Positions 22,791 to 30,613 of a DNA stretch of 30,613 bases are shown here, piece after piece. The notes beneath the pieces were generated by a model. It did no database searches. It was not told the origin of the DNA and was given only the letters and a program-made list of their open reading frames with translations. Each line of letters opens with the position of its first letter. Position 1 is the stretch's first letter. This DNA is from Priapulus caudatus (lineage: Eukaryota; Priapulida; Priapulimorpha; Priapulimorphida; Priapulidae), in contig NW_014577061.1 in the NCBI RefSeq assembly GCF_000485595.1, positions 256,922 to 287,534 on the forward strand. Reading direction: 5' to 3'. Both the position numbers and the translations under genes were made by a program.

Positions 22791-23164
22791 AACATGTGCT
22801 TCTGCATAATTATAAGCCCCTTCTATAATATTATTATTTTGTGCTTGTCTCCACTAAATGAAAAAATAGAAAGTATAAAAAATGACTCCCGCTCATGAAC
22901 CGCTCCCGCTCCGAAACTGAATACAGGAACCGCGACCGTATACGGCTGCTATGGGTGCCCTAGGTAGGGGATATTGAAAGGACTTACTAGTCTCGAGTTC
23001 CAGAATCTTGTCACTCCATATCCGATCCTACTAGCATGCACATGGATTTAACGTAGACTTGTAATATGTAAGGCTAGTACGCGCGCGATCGCTAGCTGTT
23101 CAGTAGCTATTGATATCTGTGGTACATATGTACATTCGTATATATATTTTATATACATTTCGTA
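22791..23164. other. No gene seen
   Basis: This is unique AT-rich DNA with no exon-like frame and no strong repeat. Confidence 0.4.
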
Positions 23165-26100
23165 TATATTACGTACTATTATTTATGTCGTACTGCACGC
23201 CTGAAACGGTGCTCGCGCATGCGCAATATCCCCAAAATAGAATAATATTTTGCAAAAATTTTGAATTTAAGGATACTCTCAACCTTTTGCACGGGTATTA
23301 CTCTAATGAAGATTAAACGTTTATTGACGAATAAATCGAATCAATGTCGTAATCACTTGTTTTTTTTATAGAGGAGATATATCTCTATGCTCAAGGCAAA
23401 AAATTTCATGAAATTTCCAGCACCTAATTATGTTATCACAAAATTTTGAATTTCTCAATTACCAGAAAGAGTGAAGATACAAAATTTTCGCCTACTATAT
23501 ATACATCGACTACTAAGTCAGAAATTGGAACGGAGAAATCAGCGTTTTTCTGACGTCAGCCGCGGCTCACTACACATGTACGCGGGCAAGCAAAACGCTG
23601 TGACAGTTCACATGTACCGCTATATGGAGATATGACACAGCATGTACACAGGTGGTACATAGTGTTAGCCATCGAATAAACTTGAAAATGAAAAATCGGT
23701 AAAAAAATTTCCTAAAACCTTGAGAGTTATCTTAAAATGAGGAGGAGTTATCCTAGCCTAGATTTTTATGTGATAAAATTTTATCAGTAGACCTCAGCTC
23801 AGAAATAAGAAGCAGACTTTGCATGTAATGTCCCCGCTGCATATACCATTCCGTACATAACCTGACTACGTTAGTGTTTTATCGCATGCGCAATATCTCA
23901 CCTGAGTTTTATTTTATGATAAAAACGCATTTAGTATGGTCAGTGGATATTTCAACAAAGGTTTCTGTAATAAATTCTTATCAGTAGGCCTGTACGTGTT
24001 TATAGTTAGCAGAGCGCCCTAGCCTGTAGGGTGCAAAACTCTTTCTTTATCCCTGCCCGCCCTTTCCCTTGTCTTCATTGTCGCACGCTCAGCATCCATC
24101 TTCTTTTACCGCCCCTCGGCTGTCTTCCCTGCCACCTTCCCTTAGTTTCCCACCCCTCTCTCCCTCATCAAGCTATATTTACGTACTTTTTCTTTGCCCG
24201 TACTGCTTGCCTAAAACGGTGCTCGCGCATGCGCAATATCTCCCAAGAATAATAATATTTTGCAAATATTATGCATTTAAAATTGAGAGGGGTTATCCTA
24301 GCATAGATCTATATAATAAAATTTCATCAGTAGACCTCACTTCAGAAATAAGAAGCAGACCTTGCATGTAATGTCCCCGCTGCATATACCATTCCGTACA
24401 TAACCTGACTACGTTAATGTTTTATCGCATGCGCAATATCTCACCAGAGGAGTTTTATTTTATGATGAAAACGCATTTAGTATGGTTAGTGGATATCTCG
24501 ACAAAGGTTTCTGTAATAAATTCTTATCAGTAGGCCTGTGTTTATAGTTAGGAGAGCGCCCTAGCCTGTAGGGTGCAAAACTCCTTCTTTATCCCCGCCG
24601 CCCTTTCCCTTGTCTTCATTGTCGCACGCTCAACCTCCTTCTTCTTTTACCGCCCCTCGACTGTCTATTCTGCCACCTTCCCTCAGTTTCCTACCCCTCT
24701 CTCCTTCAGCAAGCTATATTTACGCACTTTTCCTTTTGCCGTACTGCACGTCTGAAACGCTGCTCGCGCATGCGCAATATCTCCCGAGAAGAACAATGTT
24801 TTGCAAACATTATGAATTTAAAATGAAGAAGAGTTATCCTAGTATAGATCTATATGATAAAATTTCATTAGTAAACTTCACTTCAGAAATAGGAAGCAGA
24901 CCTTGCATGCATGTAATGTCCCCGCTGCATATACCATTCCGTACATAACCTGACCTAAACGTAGTGTTTTATCGCATGCGCAATATCTCACCAGAGGAGT
25001 TTTATATTATGATGTAAAACGCATTTATTATGCAGTGGATATCTAGACAAAGGTTTCTGTACAAAATTCTTATCAGTAGGCCTGTGTTTATAGTTAGGAG
25101 AGCGCCCTAGCCTGTAGGGTGCAAAACTCCTACTTTATCCCCGCCACCCTTCCCTTTGTCTCCATTGTCGCACGCTCAGCCTCCTTCTTCTTTTACCGCC
25201 CCTCGTCTGTCTTCCCTGCCACCTTCCCTTAGTTTCCCACCCCTCTCTCCTTCAGCAAGCTATAATTACGTACTTTTCCTTTGCCCGTACTGATGGCCTG
25301 AAACTGTGCTCGCGCATGCGCAATATCTCCCGAGAAGAAGAATATTTTGCAAACATTATCAATTTAAAATGAAAAGGGGTTAATCCTAGCATAGATCTAT
25401 ATGATAATATTTTATCAGTAGACCTCACTTCAGATAAGAAGCAGACCTTGCCATGTAATGTCCCGCTGCATATACCATTCCGTACATAACCTGACTACGT
25501 TAGTGTTTTATCGCATGCGCAATATCTCACCAGAGGAGTTTTATTTTATGATGAAAACGCATTTAGTATGGCAAATGGATATCTCGACAAAGGTTTCTGT
25601 AATAAATTCTTATCAGTAGGCCTGTGTTTATAGTTAGGAGAGCGCCCTAGCCTGTAGGGTGCAAAACTTCTTCTTTATCCCCGCCCGCCCTTTACCTTGT
25701 CTTCATTGTCGCACGCTCAGCCTCCTTCTTCTTTTACCGCCCCTCGACTGTCTATTCTGCCACCTTCCCTCAGTTTTCTACCCCTCTCTCCCTCAGCAAG
25801 CTATATTTACGTACTTTTCCTTTGGCCGTACTGCACGTCCGAAACGGTGCTCGTGCATGCGCAATATCTCCCGAGAAGAACAATGTTTTGCAAACATTAT
25901 GAATTTAAAATGAAGAGGGGTTATCCTAGTATAGATCTATATAATAAAATTTCATCAGTAGACTTTACTTCAGAAATAGGAAGCAGACCTTGCATGCATG
26001 TAATGTCCCCGCTGCATATACCATTCCGTACATAACCTGACTACGTTAGTATTTTATCGCATGCGCAATATCTCACCAGAGGAGTTTTTTTTATGATGAA

Positions 26101-26535
26101 AACGCATTTAGTATGTCAGCTGGATATCTAGACAAAGGTTTCTGTACAGAAATTCTTATCAGTAAGCACTGTGTTTATAGTTAGGAAGCGCCGCTAGGCC
26201 TGTAGGGTGCAACTCCTAGCTTTAATCCCCGCCCGCGCCTTCCCTTTGTCTCGCATTGTCGCACGCTCAGCATCCTTCTGCCTTCCACCGCCCCCTCGAC
26301 TGTCTTCTCTGTCACCTTCCCTCAGTTTTCTACCCCTCTCTTCCCTTCCAAGCTATATTTAGCATACTTTTCCTTTTGGCCGTACTGCAGCGTCTGAACG
26401 GTTTGCTCTAGCGCATTCGCAATATCTCCGCAAAGAAGAACAATGTTTGCAAAACATTATTAATTTAAAATGAAGAGAGGTTATCCTAGTATAGTATCTC
26501 TATGATAACATTTCATCAGTAAGACTTCACATCAG
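23165..26535. repeat. Satellite array, ~543-bp monomers
   Basis: The landmark GTTATCC occurs at 23747, 24292, 24833, about 25379, 25920 and 26480 (spacings 545, 541, 546, 541, 560). Each monomer contains a pyrimidine-rich tract (CTTCTTCTTTTACCGCCCCT), a GCGCCCTA/TAGGGTGC hairpin and two copies of CGCATGCGCAATATCTC about 340 and 200 bp apart. The first monomer is split by a 461-bp insertion at 23271-23731. The last monomer carries many extra single bases from about 26100. Open frames of up to 112 codons in some monomers lack ATG starts and are broken in others, so I do not call genes. Confidence 0.9.
23271..23731. mobile_element. 461-bp TTAA-flanked DNA element inside a satellite monomer
   Basis: The left end GGATACTCTCAACCTTTT and the right end, read on the other strand, GATAACTCTCAAGGTTTT form imperfect inverted repeats (about 15 of 18 positions). 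TTAA lies on both sides (23267-23270 and 23732-23735). Removing the element and one TTAA restores GAATTTAAAATGA, which is the sequence of intact neighbouring monomers. TTAA duplication is typical of the piggyBac and Kolobok superfamilies. No transposase frame is inside, so it is non-autonomous. Confidence 0.75.
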
Positions 26536-26539
26536 AAAT

Positions 26540-27580
26540 GGGTATTGCTGAGGTTTAGGGGCAAATTCTGCAGTTTTAAAATACTGAATTGTTTTTAATC
26601 GTCCTTTTGGCAATTTATGGAAATTTTTGTCAATATTTGTAACACTGCCTGGCCCTGAAACCACAAAGATTATTAACTTTTTACTTTTTGTATACCTTTT
26701 ATAAGGGCTATAAGCATCAACTTCCGGTAAACAATTTTGTAAGCGAGTTGATGTAACGGAGTTTGATAATTTGTCATGTTTGACGCTTGGTTGTTGCCAC
26801 ATGGAGCAAAGGGCAAGAATCAAAGTAATATGTTTTATTGCAAGAGGTCTAATATGCCTGTCTCCTCAATGTTATGATGTTTGATTCTATGGTTACTTAT
26901 CAAACAATTTGCGTAAGACAGAGGTGATGATGCATTTAAGTACGCATTATTTTTGCAACTTTTCCCACTTCGAAATGTGATGCTGTGTTGTTGTCGCTGA
27001 TTGTCTGTTTGTCGATTGGTCTGATTGGTCCTGTATTTGGTCTGATTGGATTCTGATTGGTCATTGGGTAACACCATTGTCTTATGAATAGATGGCAGCA
27101 CAATACAGTCGTAATCCATTAAATATCATATAAACACTTATATGTTGTATATGATATCTATGGTCGTAACGGAGTTGATAAAATTGCAGGACAATTTAGG
27201 GTCTGAGGTTCACGCCCTCTTTACACTTATGGTCACAGTGCCCATGAAATTTGCTGAATTACAGTTGAAAACAATAGCAAACCCCACGCCAAGCTAGATT
27301 TCCCGATCCTGAATGATGACAACAGCTTCAAATCATTGGTGGAAATGGCTACCATGGTTTATGGGAGCGGTCATTCCGAGACCATCTGACATATGAACTT
27401 AATTTTTTTTAAGAAATTTCACGGTGTATATGAAATATCCATTTAGATGCTAATTTTTTACGCAGGATTCAAGGACTTCCTGTCAAACAAAAAAGATTGA
27501 TTCAAAACCATGGCAAGTCATTGAAGAATTCTGCAAGGGTGGTCAGGACAATAATTTGCCCCCTAACCTCAGAATCACCC
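26540..27580. mobile_element. ~1-kb TIR transposon, copy 1 (indel-rich)
   Basis: This is the same element as 29545-30540, but 1041 bp long. The right inverted repeat (27553-27580) is perfect and ends CAGAATCACCC. The left one is damaged by indels. AAAT lies at both ends (26536-26539 and 27581-27584). Internal hairpins seen in the other copy are disrupted here. No transposase-like frame is present. Confidence 0.85.
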
Positions 27581-27584
27581 AAAT

Positions 27585-27775
27585 AGGAAGCAGACCTTGC
27601 ATGCATGTAAAGTCCCCGCTGCATATACCCTAACATAACCTGACTATGTTACTGTTTTAGCGCATGCGCAAAATCTTACCAGAGAAGTTTTATTTTGTGA
27701 TGAAAATGCATTTAGTTTGGTCAGGAGGTATCTCAGCATCAATTTCTGTAATAAATTATTATCGTTAGACCTGAA
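27585..27775. repeat. Diverged satellite monomer remnant right of the transposon
   Basis: This is the continuation of the interrupted monomer: AGGAAGCAGACCTTGCATGC, then GCATGCGCAAAATCTTACCA and TTTCTGTAATAAATT. It is clearly related to the array but with more substitutions than between array monomers, and it stops before the pyrimidine-rich tract. Confidence 0.75.
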
Positions 27776-28180
27776 TATGGGGGTGGGTTCGGAGTGAAAT
27801 GTTGCAAAATGTATTGCTATTGTCTAAGGTGTATTCTTCTTTATATTGACTCTTGTTCCTTGATGTACTGCATATTCAGCTGTACTGCACATTCCCCAAT
27901 TGCATAATTATTGCAAATGGGGCATCAATGTAAAAGGAAATGAACAGGCTTTCCAGTGATACCAAATGCAATTATAATAATACAGGTACCAGAGAGATAT
28001 CATCGATCAAACCTGAATTTCCGAACTTTTTTAGGAGTGTACATGAAAAGTCTCCAAAATCAAAAAAAACCTTCTGCATTTTACGGGTTAAGAGACACAG
28101 GGTCAAGACGGTATTCGTAGTGTCTTTCATTTTAGATACAGTGTAAACAAACGTCTATTACTTTATATACAGTGTTTACA
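27776..28180. other. No gene seen
   Basis: This is unique AT-rich sequence. An open frame at 27940-28146 has no recognisable features. Confidence 0.4.
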
Positions 28181-28184
28181 TTAA

Positions 28185-28434
28185 AGGTAGTAGCCCTCAA
28201 TTGCACTCCCTCCCAATTTTCATATAATTTCATGTGTAGATGCCATCAGGATATTTTCTTCGAGTTCTTAAGGCGTCTTCCAGTCGCCTTAAGAGGAAAA
28301 CGTTCAATATTTTTTTTTAATGTCGCATTATAACCATTAATCCAATGATGTGATATGTTTACTTTGATGAGTCACAATGAGCCAAACTTTGTTCGAGACC
28401 TCCCACGATGCTTTGCAAATGAGGGCTACTACCT
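28185..28434. mobile_element. 250-bp TTAA-flanked MITE, Kolobok/T2-like ends
   Basis: The left end AGGTAGTAGCCCTCAATTGCA and the right end on the other strand AGGTAGTAGCCCTCATTTGCA match at 20 of 21 positions. TTAA flanks both sides (28181-28184 and 28435-28438). The terminal TTAAAGG matches the ends described for Xenopus T2 MITEs, which are linked to Kolobok transposases. A perfect 10-bp-arm hairpin (TCTTAAGGCG, 28266-28294) lies near the middle. There is no coding capacity. Confidence 0.8.
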
Positions 28435-28438
28435 TTAA

Positions 28439-29156
28439 AGGAAAATGGGATTCCAATCCTTTTTTTTTATCTCAGACTTCAGTATCCATAAAAATAAACA
28501 TGTTTCACTCAGTGAATGGGTGTGATTCGAGTACATGTAAAAAGTTTAAATTTTGTTTTGAGATAAATTTAAGAGATACATAAAGATATCATAGTTGAAG
28601 CTACCATACTTTAACACGTTAAATTCTGAATATATTATTTGCCCCCCCCCCATCCTCAAAATGGATCGAAGTCCCTGATGGAATACGATCAACGATATAC
28701 ACGAAGAAGTCAAAGAAGCATTATTTGAAATGGAAAGTTTTGAAAATTCATCGATCTCTAGTGATCAGATGACCTAGTTTATGGCATGTAAACTATACAA
28801 ACAATAGTTGATACTTAAAATGCGCAATTAAAATGCGCGAAAATGAACCTTTTAGATAAAATTCGAAAAGTTCCTACCGTTGAACGGGGATACCCACCAC
28901 CCAGCTCCCCCCTCGCTCGCTGCTTCGCTCCCTCGTAGGCTCTTGAACCACGTCTGGTCCCCCCCCGCACTTTTTAAACTGGATTTGCGTCCCTGGACAT
29001 GCCACCCTCCTTTTTGAATGCTTAAAGTCAGCCCTACGTCATTTCATTTCGGCGTCACGTCGCCGACATTTCCGCGTTATATATATGTGTAATAGTATAA
29101 CAAGGGATCTGTGGCAGAGTACTGCTGCCATTGAAGTAGCGAGGTCGCGATTTGCG
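28439..29156. other. Repeat-remnant DNA without genes
   Basis: There are two C-run fragments with a shared tail (C-run, then GGATxxxxGTCCCTG) at 28636-28680 and 28957-29000. There is also a doubled AAAATGCGC at about 28817-28845, a CGCTCGCTGCTTCGCTCCCT stretch near 28914, and a small hairpin CGGCGTCACGTCGCCG near 29051. All look like degraded dispersed repeats. No exon is seen. Confidence 0.4.
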
Positions 29157-29714
29157 AAGGTTTCTGTACAAAATTCTTATCAGTAGGCCTGTGTTTATAG
29201 TTAGGAGAGCGCCCTAGCCTGTAGGGTGCAAAACTCCTACTTTATCCCCGCCCGCCCTTCCCTTTGTCTCCATTGTCGCACGCTCAGCATCCTTCTCCTT
29301 CCACCGCCCCTCGACTGTCTTCTCTGTCACCTTCCCTCAGTTTTCTACCCCTCTCTCCTTCAGCAAGCTATATTTACCTACTTTTCCTTTGGCCGTACTG
29401 CACGTCTGAAACGGTGCTCGCGCATTCGCAATATCTCCCAAGAAGAACAATGTTTTGCAAACATTATTAATTTAAAATGAAGAGAGGTTATCCTAGTATA
29501 GATCTCTATGATAACATTTCATCAGTAGACTTCACTTCAGAAATGGGTGATTCTGAGGTTAGGGGGCAAATTGCAGTTTTAAATTACTGAATTTTTTTTA
29601 TCATCCCTTTGGCATATTTATGGAATTTTTTCAATATTTGTAACACTGTGGCCCTGAAACCACAAAGATTATTACACTTTTTTACTTTTTTGTATACCTT
29701 TATAAGGGCCTATA

Positions 29715-29750
29715 CATCAACTCCGTTACAATTTTGTAACGGAGTTGATG
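29715..29750. repeat. Perfect 15-bp-arm hairpin in the transposon
   Basis: CATCAACTCCGTTAC, a six-base AATTTT loop, and the exact complement. The right arm's GTAACGGAGTTGAT is repeated directly after it and again near 30141. Confidence 0.85.
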
Positions 29751-29979
29751 TAACGGAGTTGATAATTTTGTCATGTTTGACCTTGTTGGTTCCACATGGA
29801 GCAAGGGCAAGATGCAAATAATATGTTTTATTCAAGAGGTCAATATGCATGTCTTCCTCAATTTATGATGTTTGGTTTCTATGGTTACTTATCATACAAT
29901 TTGCGTAACAGAGGTGATGAATGCATTTAAGTACGCATTTATTTTTGGCAAATTTTCCACTTGAAATGTGATGCTGGTT

Positions 29980-30042
29980 GGTCTGATTGGTCTGATTGGT
30001 CTGATTGGTCTGATTTGGTCTGATTGGATCTGATTGGTCATT
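29980..30042. repeat. GTCTGATTG 9-bp tandem repeat in the transposon
   Basis: There are about six copies of GTCTGATTG with slight variation. On the minus strand each reads CCAATCAGAC, which contains the CCAAT-box core. The copy 1 version (about 27000-27062) is broken up by indels. Confidence 0.8.
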
Positions 30043-30085
30043 GGGTAACACCATTGTCTATGAATAGATGGCAGCACAATACAGT

Positions 30086-30145
30086 CGTAACCATAAATAT
30101 CATATAACAACTTATATGTTGTTATATGATATCTATGGTCGTAAC
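30086..30145. repeat. Long hairpin in the transposon
   Basis: ATATCATATAACAAC pairs perfectly with GTTGTTATATGATAT, and imperfect pairing extends outward through CCATA/TATGG and GTCGTAAC-like flanks to about 26 bp per arm. In copy 1 (about 27106-27172) the same arms carry indels. Confidence 0.8.
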
Positions 30146-30613
30146 GGAGTTGATAAAAATTCAGGACAATAGGTCTGAGGTTCACCCCTCTTACACTTAT
30201 GGTCACAGGCGCATGAAATTTTGCTGAATTACAGTTGAAACAATAGCAACCCCACCCAAACTAGATTTCCCATACCTGAATGATGACAACAGCTTCAAAT
30301 CATTGGTGGAAAATTGGCTACCATGGTTTAGGACAGGTCATTCCGAGACCATCTGAACATTGAACTTAATTTTTTTTTAAGAAATCTCATGTATATGAAA
30401 TCCATTTTAGTGCTAATTTTTTACCAGGATCCAAGACATTCGTCAAACAATAAAATTGATTCAAAACCTGGCAAGTCATTGAAGAATTCTGACCAAGGGT
30501 GGTCAGGACAATAATTTGCCCCCTAACCTCAGAATCACCCAAATAGGAAGCAGACCTTGCATGCATGTAAAGTCCCCGCTGCATATACCCTAACATAACC
30601 TGACTATGTTACT

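Larger units (their letters stand above)
26135..29156. repeat. Tandem 3-kb duplication, copy 1
   Basis: This segment matches the DNA from 29157 to the window end. The offset falls from 3022 at the left edge to 2960 at 27541, meaning copy 1 carries about 62 extra bases over 1.4 kb, mostly single insertions. From 27541 to 27653 it is identical to 30501-30613. It holds the end of the satellite array, the ~1-kb transposon, a satellite remnant and the TTAA MITE. Confidence 0.9.
29545..30540. mobile_element. 996-bp non-autonomous TIR transposon
   Basis: The ends are perfect 28-bp inverted repeats starting GGGTGATTCTGAGGTTAGGG (29545-29572 and 30513-30540). AAAT is duplicated on both sides (29541-29544 and 30541-30544). 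Satellite monomers without the insertion read TTCAGAAATAGGAAGCAG (for example 25970-25987), which is exactly the joined flanks. There is no transposase frame. The 4-bp target duplication excludes mariner and hAT but is shared by several superfamilies, so I do not assign one. Confidence 0.9.
29157..30613. repeat. Tandem 3-kb duplication, copy 2 (runs off the window)
   Basis: This begins abruptly with AAGGTTTCTGTACAAAATTC after unrelated sequence and then follows 26135 onwards. It contains one satellite monomer (29157-29544), the ~1-kb transposon and the start of the satellite remnant. It is cut by the window end. Confidence 0.9.

Noticed and set aside
24610-26035. 112-codon frames in satellite monomers (24610-24948, 25697-26035)
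   Set aside because: They start without ATG, are Ser/Pro-rich from a pyrimidine tract, and are broken in the monomer between them and in the one at 29264.
23165-26535. CRISPR-like regular repetition
   Set aside because: Repeats are 543 bp long with no spacers. This is a eukaryotic satellite.
26540-27580. LTR retrotransposon interpretation of the ~1-kb repeat
   Set aside because: The ends are inverted, not direct, and there is no primer-binding site or polypurine tract. The AAAT duplication and perfect inverted ends fit a DNA transposon.
1-30613. tRNA, rRNA or snRNA genes
   Set aside because: I looked for GGTTCGAATCC-type B boxes and cloverleaf-forming stretches and saw none convincing. A covariance-model scan would settle this.

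Overview
The window is metazoan nuclear DNA, most likely from a bilaterian invertebrate. It contains a spliced gene with GT-AG introns of 0.3 to several kb, long TA/CA/ACTC microsatellites, a satellite array and short non-autonomous DNA transposons. Nothing looks bacterial, organellar or viral. I cannot name the species.

One protein-coding gene can be supported, on the + strand: the 3' part of a STAC-like gene (SH3 and cysteine-rich domain family, adaptor of L-type calcium channels). One linker exon lies at 399-545. Four more exons (linker, first SH3 in two parts, then the rest of the second SH3-like region and the stop) lie at 6608-8341. These four exons occur again at 15688-17375. All exon phases agree (1/2, 0/0, 2/1, 0/0), and exon 399-545 plus the 15688-17375 set gives one uninterrupted 222-residue C-terminal fragment. 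The C1 (cysteine-rich) exons must lie upstream of the window.

The four exons are present twice because about 9 kb is tandemly duplicated (3838-12828 and 12889-21862). The duplicate is bounded at all three edges by TA microsatellites. The right-hand ~5 kb of the two copies is almost identical with no length change. The left-hand ~4 kb differs by many single-base indels that frameshift two exons of the first copy. This looks like an unpolished or falsely duplicated assembly segment, but a real partial gene duplication is not excluded.

From 21.9 kb to the end I see no gene, only repeats. There is a ~543-bp satellite array (23165-26535). Its first monomer is interrupted by a 461-bp TTAA-flanked element, and its last monomer by a ~1-kb transposon with 28-bp terminal inverted repeats and an AAAT target duplication. 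For both insertions the unoccupied target can be read in neighbouring monomers. A third element, a 250-bp TTAA-flanked MITE resembling Kolobok/T2 elements, lies at 28185-28434. The segment 26135-29156 is itself tandemly repeated from 29157 to the end of the window, again with an indel-rich upstream copy. Small palindromic AT-rich elements are scattered through the window.
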